Source: Eimeria necatrix
Lineage: Eukaryota > Apicomplexa > Conoidasida > Eucoccidiorida > Eimeriidae
Direction of reading: 5' to 3'
DNA: 64,000 bases
Assembly (NCBI RefSeq): GCF_000499385.1
Contig: NW_013654536.1
Location: forward strand, 41,001-105,000
Positions 24,457 through 37,418 of this stretch are shown piece by piece (within the stretch, counting starts at the first letter, position 1; every line of letters begins with the position of its first letter). The notes under the pieces were generated by a model. The model did not search any database. It was not told the origin of the DNA and saw only the letters and a list, made by a program, of their open reading frames with translations. The translations under genes were made by a program, and so were the position numbers.

Positions 24457-27400
24457 ATGGCAGATAAAGGCCCACCCTTTAGGGGGTCTGGGATAGCAAC
24501 CGTGGGGGGTGAGGCGCCGGTTGAGCAATGCCCTCAAGAGAAGTTCTGTGTGGAAGAGGACTCACCTCTGTGTGACTCCATAATGTGGAAGATGCTAGAC
24601 AATTACTACAAGCAAGTGGCTATCGAGGCCTGGGCCCACGATTACGTGCCTTCATTTGTTACGAGCAACAGCCGCCTGTGTAGATCCTATGCAAAAATAA
24701 TCATTAACTTCCTCCAGGACTGGTTCCGACGACCAGAAGCAGACCCAACACAACCAGTTACCATTCTAGAGATAGGTGGGGGCCACGGGCGCTTCACCTT
24801 CTTGTTACTGAGGGCTCTACAGCGATACAAGAGGCTCTTCGCAAGTCTGGGACTTCCTGAGCGCCCCTTCCTCGTTGTGTTTTCGGATGTAGCTGAGGCA
24901 AACGTGGACTTTTGCTCAAAACATCCAGCTCTTAAGACATTCGTAGAAATGCAGTGGCTAGACTTTGCGATCTTCGACGGTAATAAGGACAGAGAAGTTC
25001 ACTTGGTCGTGAGAAACGAACCACTCACTAATGGCGCGGCCCCCGTTGTGGCCATTTGCAACTACGTGCTGGACTCTCTGTTGACAGACTCCTGGAGGTG
25101 ATGATGATTTCTTATGCCAAAGCTTACATCTGTAGCTCGAGCAATGCGGGAGAACACAGGACGGCGGGTCATACCGTATTTTGAGCACTTTTATGTATCC
25201 CGCGATTGCTCCACACTTAAAGAAAAATAGCTTCATTTGCTAGACATTGATTTTGTACAGTGTGCCAGTAAGGTCATGCCGTCTTGTTTGTCTGCAGGAT
25301 AACACCAGGCGCCTGCACCCATGAGTTTGAACGTTCCCTTGTTTCCATTTACTCACCGTCAGAGGAACAGCAACTCGATGCTCCAGACATAATGCTACGG
25401 ATGACTTTGGGTTGGAAGTGGAAAGGGGTAAATTTGGATGCTGCCTGTGACCCTTCAAACCCGGAAAAAATTGATTACCTGCATAAAGACCCAACTATCA
25501 AGGAGGTTTTGCTGCGCTATCGCCAGCTGAACAAGCAGCTTTCCTTTGTGCTGCCGATTGGCGCCTTCGCCCTCTTTCGCAACTTGAGCCACATTGGAGG
25601 TGGCCGTCTATTCTGCTTAGTTGGAGATAAGGGCTATCCAACGGCAGACGAATTCGTGGGACCCAGGGATCCACATATTGCCATACATGGCTCCATTTCA
25701 TTTATGCTCAATCTGCACGCTGTTCGGATCTTCTTTGAGTGCATGGGAGGTTTTTCTCATGCGACGCCGTACAGAGATACATTTCAAGTTACGGGTACGC
25801 TACACATTTAAGGTTACGGGTTTGCTACACGGGTTTGCTACACAGAAAACCTTCGCCATCCAGGGGAGGGAAATGTGAACTTTGGCGGATGCTCACTGCT
25901 GAGTCACTGCTGCATGGTGGTGAAGTTAGATCGTCTGTGCAGGCCTCTGGCTCTGCGGCACGGAACACGAAATGGGGAGAAGCGTAGCGGCGTTTCTTGA
26001 GGATGTGGAAGACCTTGCACCTGATGCACTCATCAACTGGCAAAGGGCAGCGCAAGAAACAGTCGCTGCGGGGGGAGGGTAAGGAGCATGAGCCTTATAT
26101 CCCAGGCCCCCAACCTTTTCTCAGAGACAATGGCGCACTCACTTATCGCAGTTCAGTAGACTTTCGAGGCTTGTCCCAGGGACTCATGGTGGCGTGCATT
26201 AGGGATGGCGGAACAGAGCAACCGCTCACTCCTGGGTCGCGGGCATTATCCCTTCTAGTTTACTCGTACAGATTGAGTTCTTAAGCCTTGAATTTGCGGA
26301 CTATTTTCTGTGCAGGCCTGCCAGCAGCATCAAATCTCTTATATCCCTCCTTCGATACTCAGCGCATGATGCGGATGTTTTCTTGAATTTTTCGAATGAA
26401 TTTACGAGTCAGTGTGTGCATCCATATCTGAACCCTCGCACAGAGCATGACTTGATTGGGGACCTTGAAGAAACATTTGCTAATTGGTATAAACTGAAAA
26501 AGGGAGAGGACGTTGCAGACGTCTGCGGCCACATATGCATGCGCCTTGGCAGGTGCGACAAGGCTCTCAAGTTCCTCCAGGTGAGTCTTTAGCTTGACGT
26601 TGTAGTACAGGTTTGTTTGCCGTTGAGCGTATACTCTAAAACTGATTTGGAATTTCAGTTTTCTGTGGCGCGTGGTTGTGCCCCTGCCTGTTGTTTTAGG
26701 CGAGTGCGGACTTAGAGCCTGAGCGGACTCATCCGTCGACCTACGTTAATCTCGCAAGTTGCCACAAGGTCGAAGGCAAACTAGAGGCAGGCATCAAATG
26801 CTGTGAAAAGGCCCTCCAGATCGACCCCAACTACACGCAAGCTATTCAGATGCTGCGCACGCTGAACATGTGCATTAACCCCGCAAAAGTTGCCCTCATT
26901 GGCCTTGGCTACTGGACGCAGTAAGCCCTTTTACATCTTGAAGAAACAACTTGTGCGCGACGCTTTTTGCCCTTGCTTGACTGCTGCTGGATCGTTGCTC
27001 ATTAGCAGGTATTGTGCTTATAGATGATACACCTGAGTTAGTATGTTGATTGTTTACCCGCCCTTTGTTTCAGATACGAAGCGCTTCCTTTACTCCGTCG
27101 GGACACACGACTAAAGATCGTCGCCGCGTTTGCATTTAAGCAGGAGGACGTGGCAACATTGGTTGAGAAGGCCGAGTTGCAAGGAGTCGAGCTTTACAGC
27201 GGGTCTCAAGGGCTGTCATCTTTGTTGGAGAGGTCAGACATTCAGGCGCTTGTGGTTGACGTCCACATGCAGCTAATGGTAAGCCAAACACTTTGGAGAT
27301 CTCCTCATTCAGATAAAATAGGCAGTATGGCTTTCGTCTCAGCTGTGCAACAGCAGTGTTTCGATTGAAAGCCGAATTTGGGGTGAAATGTCCCTGCAGA

Positions 27401-29078
27401 TGTCTTTACTCCCCCGCGTGTTCGCCGCGGGCAAGCACCTCTTGACTCGGTCTCCCTTGCAGATGAGCCTTTCCTCGGCAGCTGCGCTTCTAGACATATA
27501 CAAGCCTTACTGCAACTCAGTAGTGTGGCATGCAGTTGAGAACAACAGACAAGAAGAAGCGTTCGTGGAGGCAGCTGCCAAGCTTGCAACCTTGGGGAGA
27601 GTGACTTCGGTGTCCTTTAGATGTGGAACGGACACTGCTCTGAAGTACAAATTCTCAACTGCGCCATACGACATCAAACGTAAGCGCCATCACGTTGGGT
27701 GCAGTCCTTCTCCAAGGACGCACGCAAACTGGACCAAATTTGCATGCTCACTGCATGCAGCGATGGGCACTCTTAAGAAAAGTATTTTCAAGGGGACTTT
27801 CTACTAAGTGACGAATTTTGAGTGCATTTTCTGGGTTTCAGATCACATGGCGCTCGATCTGCTGCGCTGTGTGACGGCTCTCCGTCAAATAACGGGCCTC
27901 CAAATGAGCTCACTGTCTGCAGTGGCAAAGGGAGACCATGCTCCCTGCTGCGGCAGTCCCTCTAGCCAGCTCGAGGATAAGCCAGACAAAATTAAAAATA
28001 CGAGACTTCGTCGCGAATATGCAAGGTTGAGCGGGTGGCTGACCTTCGTGAATCCCAGTTCACATCAGAGTGAGTGGGGTGTTCTTTAGATGCATGGATG
28101 TGCACACGAATGGATAAGCGTGGCAAGCGCGCTGGCCTACATATAGTTTCGTGATGTCTCCGCATCTCGCCTTGCCTGCATTCCTGTTTTCTTCCTGGTT
28201 ATGATTTACAGCAAGTGTTCTTCTGACTACCTGACTACCTCAGAAATGCCCGAACTTGGATTGGGTAATTGCCTCTGTGGCTTGTTCAGGTGTCCTCGGA
28301 TCCTTTGTAATCAGCCACTGTGTAGGCGACAATTCACTGACCTATAAGATCAATTGCTTGAGAGGCACAATGAAACTGACAAAGGCATCGTCTTGTACGT
28401 TTTTTCTTTCTTTGAAGCAAAGCATTGCACTGATTTAACATTGCTGTATCGCTTGTTCTGTTGAAACCCAAACGGAGTCATATACATAACAGGAGGATTT
28501 CTGAGGCTTGGCTGACCACTTAGCTTCGACGCAGCGATAATGGCAAACTAAGTGGTGAAATCGAAATTCAAATTACTCTGCGACTTCGTTGCAGGTTGGC
28601 GCATCGACATTACGGGCGAGAAAGTCCCTGGTGGCACGAGCTTTGCTGTACAGAGCATTGGGCACCAGAACTGCCACGACGCCTTTGCAGAAGAGCTCTA
28701 TGAGAAGCTCCGGTCTACTGAGAAAAGTACAGGGGGAGCAAATTCTGAAGAAGGACCGACACTGGTTGATATATCCATCAACGGGGCACTCGCTGATTCC
28801 GCAATCATTGAGGGCATACTCGCATCTATGCAGGTATGGTTATGAAAGGCCTGTATGCGGCTTCTTCCCGTTTGCGTGCTTTTTTCCAAATCCATATGCA
28901 CGAGAATATCCCTTGAGAGCTGAGGTTGATGCCGTGAATTGTTACGCTGCAGAACGACGGGGCTCCAGCTCGTTTTGGCAGCCCTGTATCTGAAGCTGTT
29001 GAAGGTCACAAAAAGATGGACAAAAAATCAGCCTCTCTCCGGAGCGTGCATTGCTATGATTCTACAACGGTGGCTTGA
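24457..29078 (+). CDS. Fusion protein: SAM-dependent methyltransferase + TPR + Gfo/Idh/MocA-type oxidoreductase
   Basis: Eleven exons, all GT-AG with matching phases: 24457-25097, 25298-25794, 25943-26078, 26316-26580, 26700-26920, 27074-27278, 27400-27679, 27842-28069, 28244-28393, 28595-28833, 28953-29078 (995 residues). Residues about 100-210 form a class I methyltransferase core: L-E-I-G-G-G-H-G-R-F (104-113) is the SAM-binding loop, followed by an acidic strand (V-V-F-S-D-V) and C-N-Y-V-L-D-S (201-207). Residues about 490-565 contain TPR-like helices (cysteine/alanine pattern, A-L-Q-I-D-P-N-Y). From about 575 a second Rossmann fold starts with V-A-L-I-G-L-G-Y-W, followed by G-K-H-L-L-T-R-S-P (666-674) in the place of the family's GKHVLxEKP. 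A C-terminal beta domain follows (C-V-G-D-N-S-L-T-Y). The usual Lys of EKP is replaced and the third glycine of GxGxxG is missing, so redox activity is uncertain. Substrates unknown. Confidence 0.85.
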
Positions 29079-31286
29079 TATCTTGGCAACTTGTCACATG
29101 CGAGGGAGGCTCCCCGAGACTCGAGAAGACCGTCACGACGACTCCACGACTGACATGGTCTGTCACTTTTTCCTCCAAAGAGAGGCAGGCAGGACTTAAT
29201 CACGTATAGCGCTAGTCTCTTGTCTCCGGCACAGGTTCTTTCTGGCCTGTCTTTTGCTATTTTTTGTGGCTCCGTGCCACAGTGTAGCGTGCGAAGGCGC
29301 TGTAAGCCTGAAGAGGGCAGTCTTTGTCTTGACAGCCAATTCTTCAGTTAGGACTTGTCGTTTCAGAGCGTAGGAGACCTATGTGTTTTGGATAGAGCTC
29401 AACTGCCTTTCTAGCGGCACTCACGCAGACGCAGCGTGCGCTCGACTTTTGGGTTCCATATTTCCATATGCTTCTCGGTGGTCTACAACTTTGCCGCGCA
29501 GTCAATTAGTCGTACTGTAGAGGAGTTTGCGACAGCTGGCGTGGTCAGGAGACGAATGGGGCAAGTTTCTGCATTAGGGTTTCTGTCGGCCTTCGTACTT
29601 GATGCTATTCATCGAAGGGTTGCAGCTGGCTTCAAGCTAGAGAAGAACCACCTTTCTGTTGAAGGCCAACTACACCGTGCACATAGTGCTGTAGGTCCAA
29701 CTCGTTGACTACAGGGATTCGTTGCTAGTCAAAGGATCGATTTTCTGCATCTGCTGAAGTGTACGAAACTCCCAGTACCTTTGCCAGTGAGGCACATCAG
29801 TAAGGAGTCTTTACCGTCCGCAAAGAAAACCAGTACTTCTTATTTTTAGCAAAACTATGAAACACAAAGTATAGCATTCCACCGGCGACTGCTCGCGTGC
29901 GCGTGCCGAGGCTTCTCCTGAAGATTTCTGTGTCAGAGACGGACGACGTTGCGCTTCGCCTTGCTTTCCTCAAAATTTTCCGATTTTTTCTAAGAACAAA
30001 TTTGCACTAAAGACGCTGTGGAAGCACCTCAGTAACACCCTTTTTAACTTTGCTCCTTAGAGAAACCTGGCAAGCCAATATGCAACAGTTCGATGACGGA
30101 CTCTCATAGCATTTGTGATCATTCTATTAGTCAGACGAGACTTGAACTGAGCAACTTGTAAATGTGTTTGCTGCACACTCCAAGAGGTGTAATGTAAAGA
30201 TGAACACTGGCGCCTCACTCGATATTTACTTGAGTAAAAAACCCTCCAAAAATTTTATGCTTGTGCGGTGCCCAGCGAGCCGGCGAAGCATAATTAGGAA
30301 CGGAGCAATAGCTCGCTTCACGATCCACGGAATTAACCTAACAAAACGCAGTGCATCCTTGCAAGCAACACATCAAACGCAACACGTTCATGTAAGCTGA
30401 GACTGCAGCCTTTTCGTGAAAGTTGCCAACAGGCTATTGTTGCACCTGTGGGTTTAGCTAGGACGGTTAGTTTTAAACGTTGGTGTAACTGCTTCGAGGA
30501 GGGGATGCATAGGCTACCAAAAGACAGCAGGTATAGCAGGTCCAGTCAAGCAAGATAGTGCTCAAGCTGTTTTTCTTTGAGCTGGAAATGCAAATGTTTC
30601 GAGTATTGCGTTGCGTCGTTTAAAACAACTAGGATCATTTCAGGGGCACTATTATTCGCCTGTAAGCTAAACAGTAGCCCTACAGGAAAGACACAAGGAA
30701 TGCTCTCGTGACAACATTATGCTGGCGCCGTTCCTAGTCTTACACTTGCGTTAAAGGACTATCCATGCTTTTCCTTGTCTTTGTCTTCGCCGACAAATTG
30801 CAAGTGTGTCACCTCGCACTAACTGCGTTCATTCAGGACAACTGCCAGGGCGATCTAGTTTCTGTTTGTGAGCATGGCGGCTGCTTTCTCTTGAAAGCAG
30901 CCGCCATGCTTATTGCTTTCCTTGTTTCTGCATGTATTATAAGTATCTGCCCCCCCGCCACACCGTCGCCCCCACCAACTAGCCAAATGGCACCGCGAGC
31001 ATCCTAAACCCTGCCAAAAGTGTCATTTGTGAGTGACTGGAACCAGTTCCGGATACTGAACAACAGATCCTGTAGACTTAGACTAAATGTGTACGGTCAT
31101 CAGTACACAAAAACGAAAAGAGGGAAGGATTTGTGAAGGAGTTCCAGTAGCTTTCAGGCCCAACTAAGCCTGTTGGGTTCTTTACACCGCGGTGAGTGCA
31201 CAGCGAGTAGCACACAGACCGCTAAGTCCGAAGAACTTCATTGCGGGAGAAAAGATGGTTCAGATCACAAGAACTGTCCTTCAGTT
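29079..31286. other. Spacer between convergent genes, with one strong hairpin
   Basis: Lies between the stop of the fusion gene (+) and the stop of the syntaxin gene (-). No supportable coding frame; the 90-codon frame at 29436-29708 has no family features. Contains the perfect hairpin at 30871-30910. Confidence 0.5.
30871..30910. repeat. Perfect 18-bp inverted repeat (hairpin)
   Basis: Bases 30871-30888 are the exact reverse complement of 30893-30910, separated by a 4-nt loop (TCTT). The stem is GC-rich and stands in a gene-free region. It could be a structured RNA, a processed small-RNA precursor or a recombination relic. Confidence 0.9.
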
Positions 31287-32628
31287 CTACGAGGTTGCGC
31301 TCCACCAGATGGTGAAACCGAGGGAAAGCAGAACGAGGAAGAGAGAACAATTGAACAGACACCTGAAAGCCCACAGGCCCACAAACGGAGGCTGCAAATG
31401 AGATATGAATGCCTCTGCTGCATCTGCGCTGGAAACTGTTAGACTAAATGCATGCAATGCATGCAGCTTCGCGGAGTCAAACAATTCGACACAAAAGACA
31501 GACAAGCCTTCATAAGGGCGCTACAGGTAGCAAGCCCCACCGCCTGCACTTTCTTCTTCTCTCTGCACGCACAGCAATTGCCATCTCTCGAGCTGCCCTC
31601 ACCGACTCTTGGCGAACTCCTTCGAGGTTTCGGTCCACGACTTCTGCAGCAGAAATTGTCACAAGTGAAAAGATCTGAAGACATTGACTGACAGATTCAC
31701 ACCAATAAACGTACATGCGCAAATGCGCACGCATGCATGAAAAAACAAAAGATAGAATGCAGCTGAAGTCTAGAGCGCTGCAGTGTCTAGAGGCAGGCAG
31801 AAGACTTGTGCTTTCTTCTGGCCTTGTTCTCAGCAGCACACTTCTATAGTAAACTGGAGTTGGCTGTGCTTCAGTTTACTATAAAAGTGTGCTGCTGAGA
31901 ACTCACCACCAGTAAAGTACATCAATACTGGGGCATGATGATTTCAAAAGCAACACAAGCAGCAAAGGTGCTTTTTTTATTTCTAGTTAAGTAGCTTTGC
32001 TGTGTTTTAGATTCGGTATCGAACAACGAAGAGCACATGATGATGCAAAGCAAACAAACATCCAGAACAACAGCAGAATCTCAAACTGCTATAAAGTGAA
32101 TAAGTCTGTAAAGGCACACCAAGTCGGCTCCCCTGTTCATCCGTGAAGAAAGCCATTTGTTGGTAAAGTGACTGAATGCCTGCAAACCATAAACACCGCG
32201 AAAGGTTGCAGCGCATGCTACGGTGTACGTACATCCTGTTTATGACACTTTAGCGAGAACGTAAGGGAATTTGCACACTTTTTATTTCTCGGTGGATCTT
32301 CGCGAGATTGTCCCTCTTCTCCTGCACCAGTGAAGCCGCAATTTTGCTGTCGGGGATAAATATGGGCACCGACCTAAAGACATACATAAATATAAACAGA
32401 AAGCGAAATAAAAAACAAAAAAACGAAACAGTGGAAGAATATTTCGAGAAAAAACACGAAACATGACAAAGAAAATGAAAACTTCCGATTTTGCCAATCC
32501 ATCTTACGTTCTTGCCTGAGTCAGCTTGTGCTGCAGCTGCAGCGGAGCTGGACATACACCGTACTGCGGCCACAGCTGCGACGTCGCATGCAGGTGCACG
32601 TGCTGGGCTGCTGCCGCTGTCTGCTGAT

Positions 32629-32672
<44 letters not shown>

Positions 32673-33436
32673 CCCCTCTCCGCTCCATCGTTCACTTCCC
32701 TCGCACCGTGAGCAGCCGCTGCAGTTGTTTGAGCAGAACCCCTGAGATGGCCAGCAGCTGCAGCAGCAGCAGCAGCTGCTGCTGCTGCTTCTGGGGCTGA
32801 TGCCGCCCCTGGGCCATATGCAGCAGGAGGGTCTTGGCGAATATTTGGCTGCGGCTGCAGGCTGCCGTGCGAGCCTTTCTGCTGCTCCTGTGTGGCTGCA
32901 TCATCCACATCCAGCAGCAGCAGCTCTTGCTGCTGCTGCAGCAGCTCTTGCTGCTGCTGCTGCAGACAGAGCTCTTCTCCCTCCGCTATATCTCGCAGCT
33001 GCCGCAGCAGCTGCTCCGCAGCACCCACGAGCTGCTTGTAGTGCATGTGCCGCTGCTGCTTCTCCCTCGGCGAAGCAGCAGCACTGACATGCAGCTGCAG
33101 CTGCCGCAAGGCGCTCCTCAAGTTGTCAGCTGCTGCTCTGGCAGCCACAAACTCCTGCTGCAGCTGCTGGTGCTGCTGGTGCTGCTGCAGCTGCTCCTCA
33201 AAGACCCCGCTTGACAGCAGGCGGCGAGGGTCCGAGCGTGCGCAGTGCTGCTGCAGCGACTGCAGCGCAGCAACATGTCGCCGCAGCAGCTGCTGCAGCT
33301 GCTGCGCCTTGCGGGCATCTTCGAGGTAGGCACTGTCAGCAGCAGCCGTGGCTGCTGCTGCTGCATGCAGCTCTGCGAACGACATGGCAGCAGCAACAAC
33401 GCCACTCTCCTGGACTGTCTGTACACCTGAATACAA
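31287..33436 (-). CDS. Q-SNARE, syntaxin type (tail-anchored)
   Basis: Exons on the minus strand: 33436-32508, 32373-32279, 32179-32120, 31643-31550 and 31362-31287 (417 residues, phases agree). Exon 1 encodes helical, Gln/Leu-rich sequence fitting an Habc bundle, then Ala and Gln runs. Exons 2-4 encode the SNARE motif: it begins E-K-R-D-N-L-A-K-I-H, continues S-L-Y-Q-Q-M-A-F-F-T-D-E-Q-G-S-R-L with Gln at the zero-layer position, and ends A-E-R-R-R-K. Exon 5 adds a 24-residue hydrophobic tail anchor. The spacing matches human syntaxins without gaps. Role: membrane fusion in the secretory or endosomal pathway; I cannot assign the compartment. Two donors are GTGTGC and the last is GTGCAG, so the exon 4-5 junction is less sure. 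An alternative donor (GTAGCG, 31527) with an acceptor before 31385 also stays in frame. The start is uncertain: an ATG at 33385 or an upstream exon is possible. Confidence 0.8.
31826..31902. repeat. 31-bp inverted repeat with one mismatch, inside a syntaxin intron
   Basis: Arm 31826-31856 pairs with 31872-31902 (30 of 31 bases), with a 15-nt spacer. It lies in the intron between syntaxin exons 3 and 4, so the transcript would carry a long hairpin. Confidence 0.9.
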
Positions 33437-35848
33437 GCCTTCAATCAGCCGCTGCTGCTGCAGTTGCTGCTGCCGAAAGACATTGTTTCTCTCGCCTACG
33501 GGGCCCCAGAGCTGTCCCCGCTGAGCTCTGCTGCTGAAGACACACAGCGCTGCATTGCGATGGCTCCCTCATGCAGTTTGCGCCTGTGGCCCCTCAGCAG
33601 CTGTTGGGGCCTGCAGCCTCAGCTGCAGCAGGGAAACTCTCTGACTCAGAGCGGCCCTAGTCTGCTGCTGCAGCAACAGCAGCAGCCCTGGCGCCCCAAG
33701 ACTCTTCCTCTGGATGGTCTGGGGAGGCGAGACTAAAGCTGAAAGATCATGGGGCCCTACAGCGGAGCTTGTCCGCGGGCGCGTCCTGCTGCTGCTCCCG
33801 CCGCTGCTGCAGTCGCGGGCACTCAGCTGGAGATGTATTGCTTGTTTCGTCTGAAGTTTAAAACTAACCAAGTATTTGAAAAGTGTTTAATCTTCAGTCA
33901 GTGCACAACAGGATAGAAGTAGGCAGAAGCTGACGCTCATTCAATTGGAATGAGGCAAGGAACCCCGCACACAGCCGACAACTGTCGACTTGTGCATTTT
34001 TTCTCGTGTCAATTACGAATTCTTGAAATAACAGAATAATGTGTGAAGCAATGTTTCTGTATGCCTTTATTGCATGTCGGATGTTGTTTTGGTGTACTTT
34101 TCGCCACGGCCAGCTAAGCCTGCTGCAGGCTGAGGAACAAAGTGTGACGGAAGTTTCGATTGTATCCTCATGCGCGGCATCTCCACTGTTATCCTCCGCA
34201 TTTCCTCTTTAAAAACACCGCTAAACACTTCTATAGGAGCAGACAATTCAGTTCAATTGCATCGAAGACCAACAACTGCACAAGTTGAAATGGGACAGGA
34301 CCACGCCCCGGGATGGTATCCACGCAACCCCACAATGCCTTTCAACTGCAGTTTCTAAGAGAACCAAAAAGCATGCAAGGGATGCCTCAATCTCATACTA
34401 GTCTTCTTGTGCCTATCTGTGCGCGGTGGACTCGTCGCCACTGACACTGTTTCGTATGCAAAGGCAGCAGCAACACAAACGAGGGAATAAACCCTCTACA
34501 AGCTTCTGCATACAAGCAACAGCCTGTGAAGCATATATTCAAGTATAAACACTTGCAAGCAAGATGCGGCTCTCCCACCTTCAGCGACCGCCGCTACACT
34601 TACCACAAAACGGAAGCCATAGGCGTGTTCAACAATGGCCGTACGCAGAGCTCAACACTGGAATATACTGAAAGAAAGTATATTCCGAGATCTTCCTAGA
34701 ATATCCCCGTTAGGCTGGGGTGTAGGGCTTCTTAGATAGTGGTCCCTAGCCATAGGCAGACGTGAACTCATCAGGTAGAGGATATGTACATGTTTCATGA
34801 ACAATTTAACTGGCGCCCTTGACGGAACTCAGCCTCTGTAGACTAAGACGGCCCGTCAATGGTGCTATTCGTCTCGGCCTTTTCATAGTGGCTAAGTGGA
34901 TCTCAAGTAATCTTGATACTGAATGTGACGAAGTACCACTTGGCAGTCTTGTGCGGGAATAGCGCAGAGAGGCTAATGACTAGCATGTGGCGGAGCCAAA
35001 GACAGAGGAAACAAAAAACAGTTGGGTAGAGAAACCAAAAACAGAAACCCACATACATCTGTCACAAATCAGCAACCGCACAATGCACTGAGTTTGCCAA
35101 GTAAAGCAGGTGGATCAGTAAGAAGACAGCGACCGCCAAATAGGGGAAAAGATAAAGAGGGAAAGAAATTCTTCCGCTCAACCCCCCACTGCTCGTGGAA
35201 ATGAGCCACATGGGTGGTTGCCTTTCTGCATTGAGGACAGCTGAGCATGCGAAGTTGTCTCAAAATCTTGACTGTTGTCCCCCTCAGCTTTCAAATTTGC
35301 CATCGGATTCTTTATTATTATTTCTCCAGCTCGTCCAGGTCCTCTGCCCCAGAGGCAAGCGTCTTTACAGGACCCTTGCTGCTGCCTATTCCAGAGCCGG
35401 ATATCTTAGCACGTTTTCCTGTAGTCTGCGTGTGCAGACGAACATCCCTTTTGGTGCTGCAGAAGTTGCTGCCTGTGCTGCTGCAGCACCGAACAGCAGC
35501 TGCTGCAGCAGCAAACGCTGCACCACTCCCCGCCCCTCACTGACGCCCTGAGATCTGTAGCTTCCCAGTCAGTCTGACACGGCTCAACTGCCTGTCTGCT
35601 GCCTGCCAGTATCTGTCAAGTTCTGCTCCTCAGCAGAGCCACTAAGCTCACCAAACCTGCAGTGGCTTGGAGGTGAGCTGCTGAGTAGCAGTAGCGCTGC
35701 TGCAGCTGTTTCTGCAGCCGCTGCAGGTCATTCTGCAGGTGCTGCAGGCGTTGCTGCAGCTGCTGCAGCTGCTACTGCAGTTGGTGGTGTTGCTGCAGCT
35801 GCTGCAGGTGCTGGCGTAGCTGCTGCAGCTGGGGCAGCTGCCGGCGTG
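33437..35848. other. Spacer with CAG runs and a small hairpin
   Basis: Holds upstream sequence of the syntaxin gene (possibly a further 5' exon within 33569-33871, minus, which I cannot link), then ordinary-composition DNA to about 35.2 kb, then CTG/CAG-rich DNA. A perfect 10-bp inverted repeat with a 7-nt loop lies at 34660-34686. Confidence 0.45.
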
Positions 35849-37387
35849 TCAGCAGGTCTTTCCGGCAATGCAGACGTGGAGAAGCAGTCGCCTGAAGGTG
35901 GCTTTGGGGCCAATGCTGGGCATGATGAGCTTGGCGAGGGCCTGGCTGAGGTACTGGCGGACTTCGTCTTGGCCCGAAAGCTTGAGAGTGGTGTCTTTGA
36001 GGGGCCCCGTGTCTTGGTCGAGGAGGCCCCCCCTGCGGCCGTGCGGGTAAGTGCCCAGCCTGCGCAGCAGCTTGGGCACGTCTGCAGTCCGCAGCGTCAC
36101 CTGCACCTCCTGCTGCACAAAAGACCGCCAAAACGTCGTCACCTTCTCCTCCACTATCCCCACCACTGCCTGCACCCCCCCCCTCTCTGGGTGGCTGTTC
36201 ACGTACGCCACAGTGGCCTGCAGCGCCCGCGCTGCGGGGATCTGCCAGACGCCCCTGCTCACGCGCGCCTGCACCTGCACCACTCCGAACTCGCCCCTGC
36301 GCGCACCCACAAGCACGCATGCAGTAGCCTCTACGCAGGCAGCAGCAGCAGCAGCAGCAGCAGCAGCTGCTGCGGCAGTAGCGGCGGTGATAACCGCAGC
36401 AGCAGCAACCGCAGCAGCAGAACTGCACCAGCACCAGTAGCTGCAGCAGCAGAAGCTGCGGCAATAGCTGCGGTAATGACTGCAGCACAAGCTGCGGCAG
36501 CGAAAGGGCAGCAAGCCTCTGGAACGCTCCAGGGGCCACTAAAGGGGCCCATAAAGCGTCCGGAGAAATAAAAAAGATGGAAATAAAAACAAAAAATAGC
36601 AGAAAAGAAATGCCAATGCAAACCCAACAGTCCAGACGCCGTTCCTCCAGCCTACCATCTAAACTTCATCTACAATACCCAGCCGCGGACAAGCAAAATG
36701 ATCCATACACGACACAGCGACCTTGCATACACGCATGCATGCATTAATGCATGCACGAATGCATGCATGAATGCATGCATGCATGCATGCGCGTTCATGG
36801 TTGCATGCATGCTGACGTACCTGAAAAGCGGCGAAGGCGGCAATGGGGGCAGCTTGGCGGGTTCGAAGGAAACAGACACTGGAATGGTGTCGAACACCAT
36901 GGGCTCCCTGAAAAAGAAAAGCAAAAGAAGGAAAAAAGGCTCAAAAATCTTTATTTCTGAAGTCCCGAAAGCCCCAAAAAGCGCATGCAAGCCCTGGCCT
37001 TGTCGCAGGGAGAACCCCGCGTCCCGCGCGCGCGGCCGCTGCTGCCTGCGGTGTACGTACACCCGGAAAAAGACAGAGTAGAAAGGAAGCTCCGCCTCCA
37101 TTTGCCGCCAAAGGGCTGCCACTTCTTGAGAAGGAGCGCTGAAAGAACTGCAGAGCTTCTCCGCCACATCCAGCTTGCGCAGCACTTCCTGCGGGCCCGG
37201 CACGGGGCGCGGAATGTCGCCTGGAAACACAACAACCCCACCATTCTGCTGCAGCTCCTTAGCAGCAGCCAGCAGCAGCAAGCAGCAGCACTGGGCAAAC
37301 AGCAGCAGCAAAGGCCCGCAGCAGCGCAGCAAGTGCCCGCGGTGCCCTCCACTACAACAACCCCACAATTCGCCTCGGGGCACTCAG

Positions 37388-37418
<31 letters not shown>

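Noticed and set aside
29436..29708. 90-codon plus-strand frame after the fusion gene
   Set aside because: No domain, no linkable splice site, and the fusion gene already ends at 29078.
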